Shown in pieces: positions 23,677 to 32,329 of a stretch of DNA of 33,373 nt. The first letter of the stretch is position 1. Every line of letters starts with the position of its first letter. The notes under the pieces are model-generated. The model was not told where the DNA came from. It did no database searches and saw nothing but the letters and a program-made list of their open reading frames with translations. Source of the DNA: Bacillota bacterium (lineage in GTDB: Bacteria; Bacillota; Clostridia; Acetivibrionales; DTU013); the NCBI GenBank assembly GCA_023399355.1, contig JAEWQC010000053.1:1-33373 (forward strand), given 5' to 3'. A program made the translations under genes and the position numbers.

Positions 23677-25428
23677 TCAGATTTTCGTTGTTCCGTAGTA
23701 AACCAGCCCTCTGTCGGCGTCAATCGTCACAACCAGACCATTTTTCAGCAATTGTGTCGCATTTGCAGCTCCGACAATGACCGGTATTTCCAGTGTCAAT
23801 CCTACAATTGCTGCATGTGAGCCTGTACCTGGTTCTTCTACGATCAAGGCCGATGCCATTTTCATCACCGGCAGCAATTCATTATTTGTAAATGGAACGA
23901 CCAGTATTGAGCCCTCCGTGAATTTCTCACGCGCCTCTTCCGCACTCCGTGCCACACAAAGTTCTCCCGTAATGGAACCTGTTCCTATACCCACGCCCTG
24001 GGCAAGCACCTTGCCAACAATATGCACCCTCAGGATGTTTGTAGTCCCACTGATTCCTATAGGAACACCGGCAGTAATTACTACCAGATCCCCATTCTTG
24101 ACATGTCCCGATTCCAATGCCTTTTCAACACCCATATCGAACATTTCATCCGTGGTTAGAGCCTCCTTCACAAGATACGGAATGACTCCCCATGAAAGCG
24201 ACAGCTGCCGGAGTACTCTTGGATCAGTCGTGGTCGCTATAATTGGGCAGGCCGGCCTGAACCTTGATATCATCCTTGCAGTGTGACCCGACTGCGTGAC
24301 GGTTATAATCGCCGATGCACTCAGATCGAGCGCCGTGGTACAGGTAGCATGGCTTATTGCATTGGTTACACTCGTCATCATATCAACTTCCCTGATCGAG
24401 AACCTCTTCCAGTAATCCATGGACTTTTCAGCCATTTCAGCTATTTTGCACATCATCTCCAGCGTCTCAAGCGGATATTTCCCTGCCGCAGTTTCTCCCG
24501 AAAGCATGATTACACTTGTTCCGTCATAGATGGCATTGGCGACATCACTGGCCTCAGCTCTGGTCGGTCTGGGATTTCGTATCATCGAATCCAGCATCTG
24601 AGTGGCAGTTATTACAGGTTTCCCATTTTTATAGCATTTCTCTATAAGCTGCTTCTGAACCACAGGCACTTCCTGAACAGGTATCTCAACACCAAGATCG
24701 CCTCTGGCCACCATGATCCCATCCGACACCTTGATGATCTCATCAAAATTCTGTATGCCTTCTCTGTTTTCAATTTTTGCTATGACTTTTATGCCATGTC
24801 CTCCATGCTTTTCAAGCACCTTTTTGATCTCGATCACATCAGACGCCTTGCGCACAAATGAAGCGGCAATAAAGTCGAATCCATTTTCAATTCCAAACAG
24901 GATATCTGCTATATCTTTTTCTGTGATGGACGGAAGATGGATCTGAGCGCCGGGAACATTAATGCCCTTGTTGTTGCCAATCAAACCTCCATTGAGCACC
25001 TTGCAAACAATATCCGTACCCTCGATCCCACCGACCTCCAGTTCAACCAGCCCGTCGTTGATCAATATCCGGCCGCCTATTTTAACATCCTTGTAGAGTT
25101 CCTTGTATGTAACGCTGGCTTTATGAGCGTCACCGATGATATCTTCATTAACAAGGGTGATGCTGTCACCTTCCTGCAACAGCACTTCACCGGTTTCAAA
25201 CCTGCCGGTACGTATTTCCGGTCCCTTTGTGTCAAGCAACAGAGGTATTGGCAGTTTCAAGCTTTCCCTGACCTTATTGAAAAGCTTGACTCTTTTTTTA
25301 TGTTCATCATGTGTACCATGCGAGAAATTAATCCTTGCAATATCCATGCCTAAAAGCATAAGTTGACGTAACATATCTTCATTATCCACAGAGGGCCCCA
25401 ATGTGCAAATGATCTTTGTCTTTCTCAT
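23677..25428 (-). CDS. pyk: Pyruvate kinase with C-terminal PEP-utiliser-like domain
   Basis: This glycolytic enzyme makes pyruvate and ATP from phosphoenolpyruvate and ADP. The 583-aa protein begins with MRKTKIICTLGPS and contains ARINFSHG, LLDTKGPEIRTG, the catalytic-lysine region KVIAKIENREGI, GIMVARGDLGVEI and the ATQMLDSMI segment. Beyond the usual 470 or so residues it has an extra C-terminal domain like the phosphohistidine domain of PEP-utilising enzymes (GTGSITGELCVARSAEEA, then VEEPGTGSHAAIVGL). This is known in Bacillus and many Firmicutes. The ATG at 25428 follows GGGAGG. It converges on potD and has its own promoter region. Confidence 0.96.
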   Translation of the reverse strand: MRKTKIICTLGPSVDNEDMLRQLMLLGMDIARINFSHGTHDEHKKRVKLFNKVRESLKLPIPLLLDTKGPEIRTGRFETGEVLLQEGDSITLVNEDIIGDAHKASVTYKELYKDVKIGGRILINDGLVELEVGGIEGTDIVCKVLNGGLIGNNKGINVPGAQIHLPSITEKDIADILFGIENGFDFIAASFVRKASDVIEIKKVLEKHGGHGIKVIAKIENREGIQNFDEIIKVSDGIMVARGDLGVEIPVQEVPVVQKQLIEKCYKNGKPVITATQMLDSMIRNPRPTRAEASDVANAIYDGTSVIMLSGETAAGKYPLETLEMMCKIAEMAEKSMDYWKRFSIREVDMMTSVTNAISHATCTTALDLSASAIITVTQSGHTARMISRFRPACPIIATTTDPRVLRQLSLSWGVIPYLVKEALTTDEMFDMGVEKALESGHVKNGDLVVITAGVPIGISGTTNILRVHIVGKVLAQGVGIGTGSITGELCVARSAEEAREKFTEGSILVVPFTNNELLPVMKMASALIVEEPGTGSHAAIVGLTLEIPVIVGAANATQLLKNGLVVTIDADRGLVYYGTTKI

Positions 25429-25731
25429 AACATCCTCCCGTACAGATATACAATAAATTTACCGGGTGCATCTATCGTCTTCCTTTTGGGCAGAACATAT
25501 TCATACTCTGTTAAAATTGTACAAATGCCCTGTTAAAAGCGCAAACCGACGAAAATCGTCAGCTTGCGCTACGATGCGACCAACTGAAATATATGTAAAT
25601 ATTACACTATACGATAACTAAAATCAACTTTAGTGGAGTACAATTTATATATTGCATTATAAATTAGTGGATGTTTGAATTTGTTTATGTTAAAATTTCT
25701 GAAAGAAATCCTATTCTGGAGCAAATAAGGC
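25429..25731. other. Divergent intergenic region between pyk and the acyltransferase
   Basis: This 303-bp gap carries the hairpin and weak pyk promoter at 25516-25570. The rest is AT-rich, with several TATA-like stretches near 25640-25665 that could serve the acyltransferase gene, but no convincing -35 box was found. Confidence 0.5.
25516..25570 (-). promoter_or_regulatory. Hairpin overlapping a weak pyk promoter
   Basis: AGCGCAA (25538-25544) pairs with TTGCGCT (25564-25570) around an inner GACGA/TCGTC stem with an AAA loop. On the minus strand, TTGCGC (25544-25539), 17 bp and TACAAT (25521-25516) form a weak promoter, so its -35 box is one arm of the palindrome. The palindrome may be a regulator site. 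Confidence 0.35.
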
Positions 25732-26955
25732 ATGAGAAGAAAAAAATATAAAGCCGGAAAGCTGTTTAATAAATTTCTCAAATTTACAATAGGAAACTAC
25801 ATGAAGTTCCTGTTTGACTACAGTATCGAAAACGAGCAGTTGAAAGGTCTGAAGCCGCCCTATGTCATTATTGCCAATCATACGAATTTCTGGGATCCCT
25901 TCCTTCTTTCCATGTGCATTCCTGAACCTGTTTATTTTGTAACATCGGACGCCTATTTCAGGAATCCATTGTTGAAATGTCTCCTGACACTTGTCGGTGC
26001 AATACCGAAGACAAAGCTCGTTGCCGATCCGTTATCCATACGTGGTATTATCGAGGTCGTAAGGAACAATGGTGTCATAGGTATCTTCCCCGAAGGAAGG
26101 CGCAGCTGGGATGGCAGGACGCTGCCGCTGCTGCGTCCTACGGCCAAATTGATCAAATCCTTGAATATCCCGGTCGTTACAGTACTTTTTAAGGGAGCGT
26201 ACCTTTCAATGCCCAGATGGGCAAGCACAACGAGAAAAGGCAGACTTACAATGACACTGTCGAGAACCTTGGAACCATATGATATCAAGCAGCTTTCAAC
26301 CGAGGACATTTTCTTGTCCATCACAAAAAGCCTGTTCTACGATGAATACGATTACCAGAGAAGCCATATGAATCTCTATAAGGGGCAGCATAATGCGGAG
26401 AAGCTTGAACGTTTCCTTTTCTTCTGTCCGGAATGTGAATGCATCAGCAGTCTCGTGTCCTCTCACAATAATCTTCGCTGCCGTAATTGCACCTATGAAG
26501 TTTCTTACAATAATTTTGGTTTTTTTGAAACAGCAAAGCATAAACTACATTATGATAATCCAAGAGACTGGAATGTATGGCAGCTTGAAAAACTGTATCT
26601 CTATCTTTTAACAAAAATTTTACAAGGGGATCATTCACTTTTACTAACAGACAATGATATTATTATGAAGACGGGTCAAAAGACCGGAGCACTGAAGCTG
26701 AAAGCCACAGGCGGCACACTTTCGCTATATGCCGATAGAATTCAATTTAGTATTGGAAATCAAGAGGTCCAGCGCTTCCGGATGTCCAATATTATTGGAG
26801 AAAATATTCAATTAAACAATCAGCTGGAATTTATATGCGAAAAGACATTGTACAGATACAGCGGCAGGCAGGGTGATTTATCGGCTTACAAATGGGTTCA
26901 GGCAATCGGGCTTATAAAGAAACGTATGCTGCCTGTTTCATCTACTGATCTGTAA
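25732..26955 (+). CDS. PlsC-like acyltransferase with C-terminal zinc ribbon
   Basis: The N-terminal half of this 407-aa protein is a lysophospholipid acyltransferase domain. It has the catalytic H50-x4-D55 (NHTNFWD), FPEGRRSWDG with E121/G122/R123 for substrate binding, and VTVLFKGAY downstream. PlsC proteins normally stop near 200-250 residues. This one continues with a zinc-ribbon pair, CPEC (232-235) and CRNC (250-253), then a roughly 100-residue beta-rich tail (TGALKLKATGGTLSLYADRIQFSI). The enzyme probably esterifies 1-acylglycerol-3-phosphate or a related lipid at the membrane; the tail may bind a lipid or partner protein. GGAG lies upstream of the ATG. It is 29 bp upstream of the symporter gene. 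Confidence 0.8.
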   Translation: MRRKKYKAGKLFNKFLKFTIGNYMKFLFDYSIENEQLKGLKPPYVIIANHTNFWDPFLLSMCIPEPVYFVTSDAYFRNPLLKCLLTLVGAIPKTKLVADPLSIRGIIEVVRNNGVIGIFPEGRRSWDGRTLPLLRPTAKLIKSLNIPVVTVLFKGAYLSMPRWASTTRKGRLTMTLSRTLEPYDIKQLSTEDIFLSITKSLFYDEYDYQRSHMNLYKGQHNAEKLERFLFFCPECECISSLVSSHNNLRCRNCTYEVSYNNFGFFETAKHKLHYDNPRDWNVWQLEKLYLYLLTKILQGDHSLLLTDNDIIMKTGQKTGALKLKATGGTLSLYADRIQFSIGNQEVQRFRMSNIIGENIQLNNQLEFICEKTLYRYSGRQGDLSAYKWVQAIGLIKKRMLPVSSTDL

Positions 26956-26984
26956 CTTCATACATGATATTGGAGGGAAGGCCT

Positions 26985-28340
26985 ATGAGCGCCGGTTGGT
27001 CCTACATATGGGATATTTTAATGATTTCATTGTTTTTAGGACTTGCGACATATCTTAAAAGGAGCTTTAAATTCTTTGAAAGGTTCTTCATACCAAATGC
27101 GATCATCGCAGGATTTATCGGACTCTTTCTGGGTCCTCAGATACTTGGCCTGGTTACTTTCAATGCGGATCATATGGGTAACATCATATATCACTTAATG
27201 TCTGTTGGATTCATTTCACTGGCTTTAAAGGAAAGAACACCGGAAAAGAACAAAGATGTCCTGAATACGGGAATTTTCATTGTAAACGGTTATGTGCTTC
27301 AGGGAATCATAGGCTTCGGCTTATCGCTGTTTATGGCATACACCTTCATTCCTGACCTTTTCCCTGTGTTTGGCATGCTTCTGCCTCTGGGGTATGGACA
27401 GGGTGCGGCACAGGCCTATTCAATGGGCACACAGTGGGAATCCCTCGGTTTCGTGAATGGAGGCAACATCGGTCTTTCCGTTGCTGCCATGGGATTGTTG
27501 TGGGCTTGCCTGGGCGGCATCCCTCTCATGAATTATCTCATCAGAATCAAAAAGATCAAACCAGCTTATAATGGCAGCCAGAAAACCATTATTCAAAATA
27601 AGGACATCCGCAAAGAGGATGTCGGTGACGCAGAATCTGTTGACGGCTTCACCATTCAGCTTTTTACCATAGGCATCATCTACCTTGCCACCTATCTGGT
27701 CCTGAAAAGTTTGACTTCCCTCCTTGCCACTATGGGTACCTTTGGCAATACACTCTCTACCATGCTCTGGGGCTTTAGCTTCATTATCGCTTCGCTGCTG
27801 GCCATCCTCTTCCGGTTTATCTATGACCGGCTAAGAAGGAAAAAGATCATTGTTCGCGAATACACAAGTGATTTCCTGCTTGAAAGGATTGCCGGCGGAG
27901 CCTTTGATTTTATGATAACCGCTTCCATTGCGGCCATCTCCATAAGTATTCTCAGACAATATCTCGTACCGACAATGATCATAGGAATGACCGGTGGCAT
28001 CATTACCGTCCTCTATATCGTGTTTGTTTGTCAAAGGATTTATAAAAAAGATATGCTGGAAAATATGCTGGCGCTTTACGGCAATCTCACCGGGATTGTA
28101 TCAACCGGTCTTGCTCTTGTAAAAGAGATCGATCCCAAATTTGAGTCATCCGCCACGAAAAATCTTGTGCTTGGCAGCGGAGCAGGCCTGTTTGTGGGCT
28201 TCCCTCTTATGCTGCTGCTAAATATACCTGTTGTCGGCTTTGTATCGCACCAGCCAATCATGTACCTGTATACGATGCTTGGACTTGCAGCTTACTTCAT
28301 CCTCCTGTCCATTTTGCTTTACATCCGCAGACCGGGATAA
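26985..28340 (+). CDS. GltS-like sodium/glutamate symporter family protein
   Basis: This 451-aa, about 11-12-helix membrane protein resembles sodium:glutamate symporters. The two family repeats are visible: a glycine-rich GYGQGAAQAYSMGTQWE with GNIGLSVAAMGL in the first half, and GNLTGIVSTGLALVKEID with GSGAGLFVGFPLMLLL in the second. A charged loop with KNKDIRKEDVGDAE separates them. The start is placed at 26985, after GGAGGG; an earlier ATG at 26964 precedes that site. It lies 29 bp after the acyltransferase. Substrate is uncertain: glutamate or another dicarboxylate or amino acid. Confidence 0.65.
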   Translation: MSAGWSYIWDILMISLFLGLATYLKRSFKFFERFFIPNAIIAGFIGLFLGPQILGLVTFNADHMGNIIYHLMSVGFISLALKERTPEKNKDVLNTGIFIVNGYVLQGIIGFGLSLFMAYTFIPDLFPVFGMLLPLGYGQGAAQAYSMGTQWESLGFVNGGNIGLSVAAMGLLWACLGGIPLMNYLIRIKKIKPAYNGSQKTIIQNKDIRKEDVGDAESVDGFTIQLFTIGIIYLATYLVLKSLTSLLATMGTFGNTLSTMLWGFSFIIASLLAILFRFIYDRLRRKKIIVREYTSDFLLERIAGGAFDFMITASIAAISISILRQYLVPTMIIGMTGGIITVLYIVFVCQRIYKKDMLENMLALYGNLTGIVSTGLALVKEIDPKFESSATKNLVLGSGAGLFVGFPLMLLLNIPVVGFVSHQPIMYLYTMLGLAAYFILLSILLYIRRPG

Positions 28341-28386
28341 AGGCAATGACTCATAAAATTAGCTTCTCTTTTTTAGTATAAAGAAG

Positions 28387-28392
28387 TATAAT
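28387..28392 (+). promoter_or_regulatory. Possible -10 box upstream of mecA
   Basis: A perfect TATAAT lies 58 bp upstream of the mecA start, in an AT-rich gap. No good -35 box is present at 17 bp, so this is a weak or regulator-dependent candidate. Confidence 0.3.
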
Positions 28393-28449
28393 AGAGTTAT
28401 AGTCCAGAAAATAATAGGAACTGCACTGCAGTTTGCACCGGTGATTACA

Positions 28450-29076
28450 ATGAAAATAGAAAAAATAAGCGAAAATATCATAAAAGTGACAATTTCAATG
28501 ACTGACCTCCAGGAGAGGAATATTGATTTTAATGCGCTCAATTACAACACTCCCGCAGCACAGGAATTCTTCTGGGATATGATGGAGCAGGCTGAAGAAC
28601 AGCTTGGCTTCAGCTTGTCGGATTCACAACTGATTATTGAACCTGTACCAGTTACAAATGACGGATTTATCATCACCATTACCAAAGTCGATGAAGATGG
28701 CGATTTTGAGTCTATTCAAAAATATATCAAAAGCAAGCTTAAAAAAAGTGATCTGAAGGTAAAGAAGAAAAGCCGCAAAGTTTGTTCTTCCCTTTTTATT
28801 TACTCCTTCAACAACATAGATGATGTCTGTAGCCTTGCCAAGAAGCTGGACGGTCTCTATAGCGGCGAAACCACACTTTACAGATGCAGAGGTACCTATT
28901 ACCTCATGCTGAACAGAAGCGGTCTGACGATTGCCAACACAAAAATATTCGAGCTGACATTGAATGAATATGGAATCAAAATAGGAAATATAAGCTTTTT
29001 TGAAGGTTATCTGAATGAGTATGGTGAAAAAATCATTGAATATAAGGCACTTGAAATGTTAAAGCAGTATTTTTGA
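28450..29076 (+). CDS. mecA: MecA-like ClpC adaptor protein
   Basis: MecA delivers substrates such as ComK to the ClpCP protease. The 208-aa protein has the family layout: an N-terminal substrate domain (MKIEKISENIIKVTISMTDL, FFWDMMEQAEEQLGF), a charged linker of lysines near 95-105, and a C-terminal ClpC-binding domain (SLAKKLDGLYSGETTLYRCRG, then EYGEKIIEYKALEMLKQYF). The ATG at 28450 is chosen with GGTGA upstream; a GTG three codons earlier is less likely. The stop abuts the stop of the convergent VanW-family gene with no spacer. Clostridial MecA homologues usually act in protein quality control rather than classical competence. Confidence 0.85.
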   Translation: MKIEKISENIIKVTISMTDLQERNIDFNALNYNTPAAQEFFWDMMEQAEEQLGFSLSDSQLIIEPVPVTNDGFIITITKVDEDGDFESIQKYIKSKLKKSDLKVKKKSRKVCSSLFIYSFNNIDDVCSLAKKLDGLYSGETTLYRCRGTYYLMLNRSGLTIANTKIFELTLNEYGIKIGNISFFEGYLNEYGEKIIEYKALEMLKQYF

Positions 29077-30405
29077 TTACTTCCCGTCATTCTTCCATTC
29101 GGTACCGGGTCCAATTTGAACAATGGCTTTCTCTGAGTCGTATTTGTCCGTATCCACCAGTTCTCCGTTTCTGTATACATTCACTGCTATGCCGTCTTTG
29201 CCCGGATTTAGCACAATACTCTGGCCTGGTTTCAGATTTTTATTTTCCACATTATAAACTGCCGGCTTAAATCTTTGCGTTATTTCTGTCGTAATCTTTA
29301 CATTATCCTGTTTATCATTGATGTCCCCGGCAATAACAACCTTTACCCTGCCATTTTCCATCTGTGCAAATATGGCCATTTTATGCCCGAACGGATTAAT
29401 AAACTTCAAATCGCCTGCACTTCCAGATATCCATGCATCAAGACCCGGATCAATATAATCTGCTGCAAGTTTATGGGGCAGTCTTGTAATGGAATCAGCC
29501 GGGATCCCCGCTGATAAAAGTGCCGCATAAAGTGTTGAAGCGACCTGGTCGTAACCTTCATTATCATTTTCAAAATCGGCGTTTTCAGCCGTCAGGCAAT
29601 CAATAAACGAAAATGTTGGAGCATCTTCTTCCTTGACTGTAGCAGGAAGTACAATGCCGTTTATGCTGTCTGTGGCAAGTCCTATACTGTCTGACAGCGC
29701 ATCGTCAGAGATATCGGTTGTGTACTCTGCCAATACCTGCTGAATCTCATCATAATCCTTAAGTTTGATTTTTGGCGAAACGGCCTGCAGTTCATAATTA
29801 CTCGAACGTTTGAATTTAACCGGCTTCCATGGGTTTTCGGAGATTTGCCTGCTTATCAGTTCGGCAGCATTCACTACATTCAGCGAAACTCCATCGGACT
29901 CTGACTTTCTCACTATAACACCATCTTTGTAAACGATTTCAGCATCAGCCGGAGCGACATACAACTTGTCGGACAGCTCCATCAGCGCTTCCCTGAGTTT
30001 ACCTTCATTCAACCTGACAACAGGTTGAAGTACAGGCTTATTTTCACCGAAATAGGCATTGAAAAGGAAAGGAATATCGGAAAGGTTGTTTATTTTACTA
30101 AAAGAGTTCAGAGTGGCATTCCCATCAATTTTAGCATTGATTTGAGAGAAGGGAATTTCGAAAGGTCCTTTTTCAGTTTCAATTTTAACGGAGGTAAGCT
30201 TGAATTTATCGGTATACCCGGTTTCCAACTTTTTAGCCGCTTGCGCATATCCCAAGCCGCCGATGGATAAATCGCCTGCATATATCCCGGGAGGCAGACT
30301 CTTTTGAGACAAGGCATACAAGGCAGCAATCCCAGCAGAAACAGCAATTGCGCTTTGAACCGTTATTAACAAAAAAATGAAAAGCGTTTTACGGGTTTTA
30401 CTCAC
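29077..30405 (-). CDS. VanW-family exported or membrane-anchored protein
   Basis: An N-terminal membrane anchor or uncleaved signal (about 5-35) is followed by a region like the putative peptidoglycan-binding YoaR/PG4 domain (IYAGDLSIGGLGYAQAAKKLE). A VanW-like domain (GYDQVASTLYAALLSAGI, LKFINPFGHKMAIFAQ) and a short C-terminal beta region ending IVQIGPGTEW complete it, 442 residues in all. Its job is probably at the cell wall; VanW has no proven activity. The start is placed at the GTG at 30405, preceded by GGAG at 9 nt; an ATG five codons upstream has a poorer site. It is not in the same transcript as the PRC gene, because a terminator lies between them. Confidence 0.75.
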   Translation of the reverse strand: MSKTRKTLFIFLLITVQSAIAVSAGIAALYALSQKSLPPGIYAGDLSIGGLGYAQAAKKLETGYTDKFKLTSVKIETEKGPFEIPFSQINAKIDGNATLNSFSKINNLSDIPFLFNAYFGENKPVLQPVVRLNEGKLREALMELSDKLYVAPADAEIVYKDGVIVRKSESDGVSLNVVNAAELISRQISENPWKPVKFKRSSNYELQAVSPKIKLKDYDEIQQVLAEYTTDISDDALSDSIGLATDSINGIVLPATVKEEDAPTFSFIDCLTAENADFENDNEGYDQVASTLYAALLSAGIPADSITRLPHKLAADYIDPGLDAWISGSAGDLKFINPFGHKMAIFAQMENGRVKVVIAGDINDKQDNVKITTEITQRFKPAVYNVENKNLKPGQSIVLNPGKDGIAVNVYRNGELVDTDKYDSEKAIVQIGPGTEWKNDGK

Positions 30406-30464
30406 AATTAACAACTCCATACCGTTTTTCTTTTGTTACAAGTGTTTTTGATATGGTTCTTATT

Positions 30465-30496
30465 AAAAAGGTATAAAGCACTTTGTACTTTATACC
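30465..30496 (-). terminator. Intrinsic terminator after the PRC-barrel gene
   Basis: Nine-bp arms (30488-30496 with 30470-30478, GGTATAAAG type) enclose a 9-nt loop. On the minus strand TTTTT (30469-30465) follows. It separates the PRC-barrel gene from the VanW-family gene. Confidence 0.75.
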
Positions 30497-30514
30497 CTAT
30501 AATCCCAATACCTT

Positions 30515-31357
30515 TTACGCTCTATTGTTCATTACGAGTTCTATCGACTTTCCCTTGACTTTGGCTTCATCAATGACCGTGTCATCGATTTGCATGCCTT
30601 CTTCAATGATAATATTTCCATCATTATCACTTATAGTCCTTGTGGCATATCTGCCCTTCAAATACTGGCGCTGTCTCTGTTCATAGAGTACGGCAGCATT
30701 GTCTTCAGCTTCCTGCGCAACCGGTGCTTCAATTTCCGTATTGTCAGGGTAGGTGGTTTCCGCTGCAGGGTTTGTGAATGCGATCCTGTCAACGTCATTC
30801 ATATAACCATCATTTTTTTTTTCAAAATCGGAAAATGCCAATCCTGAATCCAACTGTGCAGGGGTATCAAGCAGGGATGCTCCAATATCTTCCTTGACGA
30901 CTGTCAGATTCTTGCCAAAGGTGATTACCATATCCCGCGGCAGAAGCTTGATCTGTTTTTGTGTAATGTCGGCGATAAATTCTAGTCCGGTAATCTTGCA
31001 GTTGTCATTATCATCTACATAGATATCCCCGATCTCGCCGATCAGGCTGCCCTTTTTTGTCAAAACCTTGGTTCCCTTAACCTTGATGTCATTTTGCAGA
31101 AGCTGTATGGCAGCAGGTATTCTGCTGATATCAGTAATGACACTCTCGTTCTCAATGGTAAGCGCATATTCGCCTATACCCAGAACATCCTCGGTCGGGA
31201 TGACTCTTGCGCTGAAAATCTGTATGCCGCTGTCTACAACAATATAGTCAATGGCACCCTTGTCAGCGTTAATAATAATGCTTTTAACCTTGCCGACTTC
31301 AAGACCATCGGATATGCTTATTATAGGTAATCCCAGTATTCTTTGAGTCTTTTTCAT
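30515..31357 (-). CDS. Two-domain PRC-barrel protein
   Basis: This 280-aa cytoplasmic protein has two tandem PRC-barrel domains: about 5-75 (QRILGLPIISISDGLEVGKVKSI) and about 92-165 (GTKVLTKKGSLIGEIGDIYVD). A low-complexity acidic linker and a basic C-terminal part follow (YEQRQRQYLKGRYATRTISD, ending VKGKSIELVMNNRA). PRC barrels are small RNA- or protein-binding beta barrels, related to RimM and photosystem H subunits. The start at 31357 follows AAGGAGGG; the longer frame to 31405 is not needed. It lies 44 bp after the membrane-protein gene and is probably co-transcribed. Function is not known. Confidence 0.78.
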   Translation of the reverse strand: MKKTQRILGLPIISISDGLEVGKVKSIIINADKGAIDYIVVDSGIQIFSARVIPTEDVLGIGEYALTIENESVITDISRIPAAIQLLQNDIKVKGTKVLTKKGSLIGEIGDIYVDDNDNCKITGLEFIADITQKQIKLLPRDMVITFGKNLTVVKEDIGASLLDTPAQLDSGLAFSDFEKKNDGYMNDVDRIAFTNPAAETTYPDNTEIEAPVAQEAEDNAAVLYEQRQRQYLKGRYATRTISDNDGNIIIEEGMQIDDTVIDEAKVKGKSIELVMNNRA

Positions 31358-31401
31358 AGTAAAGATACCCTCCTTAATTTCGTGCAGATCCAACCTGTCC
31401 G

Positions 31402-32226
31402 TCAAGCCTGAATGTCTAACAAATTACTTTCAATCTCTTCTTTAACCGAAGCATCCATCAGGTCGCCAAACGCGTCATGATAGCTGTTCAGAATATCATA
31501 TGCAAATTCAACCTGTCCCAGGTTCTTATATAATACGCAAATATCAAGTACAATCCAGAAAGTAAGCTCTTTACGCGGTTTTTTATCAAGCGCATCCATA
31601 AAATATAATATCGCTCCTTCAACATCATCCGTTGCTTTGAGTTTGAAAGCTTCCTCGATACATTCTTCAATGGTTAGAACTTTACAATTCTGCACTATAT
31701 TTTCTATTCCCATTTTATCAATATTTTCACTACTGTCAACAGATTTTTCTAAGTTATTTTGTTCTTCAGTCTTGGTTTCTACATTATTTACGGTTTCACT
31801 GCTATTTTCATTAACAAGTTTGTCATAAATCTGTTCCAGATAATTCGCATTTTCAATCGTGTTGGTGGTAACCTCCGCCTCAGTATTTTCTGATTCTGAA
31901 GAATCAATTCCTGCAGGAATGGCTTTTTTGCCAGGTTTTAAGACAACTGTGGTAATCAGGATGCTTAACAGGAATGCAAGTACCAGAAAAGAGGCCAGTG
32001 TCAGCAGTGAAGCCAGCAACAGAGCGGATGTACCGGAAGAACAACTATTAAAACGTGTAATCAGACCAAACAGAAGCGGAAACGCTGCAATGGAAATCAG
32101 GGAGGCTATTGTAACTGCACTAAGTGTCGCAAAATTCAACAGTTTGGATTTGCTGAAGAGGATCAGCATAATAACTGCGCTTATGATTACCGTCCCTGCG
32201 GCAACGGCAGCAAATGTAGGCATCAT
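31402..32226 (-). CDS. Membrane protein with helical (TPR-like) C-terminal domain
   Basis: This 274-aa protein has three membrane helices (about 5-25, 34-56, 67-95), a long acidic Glu/Ser/Asn-rich linker (about 108-175), and a helical tail (about 185-270) with EECIEEAFKLKATDDVEGAILYFMDALDKKP and LDICVLYKNLGQVEFAYDILNSY. The tail reads like two or three TPR helix pairs, a protein-docking fold. The start has AGGGGG upstream. It sits between the SpoIIE-type phosphatase and the PRC-barrel gene on one strand, so the three may form a signalling cassette. No family name can be given. Confidence 0.7.
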   Translation of the reverse strand: MMPTFAAVAAGTVIISAVIMLILFSKSKLLNFATLSAVTIASLISIAAFPLLFGLITRFNSCSSGTSALLLASLLTLASFLVLAFLLSILITTVVLKPGKKAIPAGIDSSESENTEAEVTTNTIENANYLEQIYDKLVNENSSETVNNVETKTEEQNNLEKSVDSSENIDKMGIENIVQNCKVLTIEECIEEAFKLKATDDVEGAILYFMDALDKKPRKELTFWIVLDICVLYKNLGQVEFAYDILNSYHDAFGDLMDASVKEEIESNLLDIQA

Positions 32227-32329
32227 ACACCCCCTAACCTTTCGATTTTATTGAATGAATACTATTTCAACCCATATATAACATAATTCGATATAAGTTT
32301 GCATTATTCCTTTATTTTATATTATTTTT

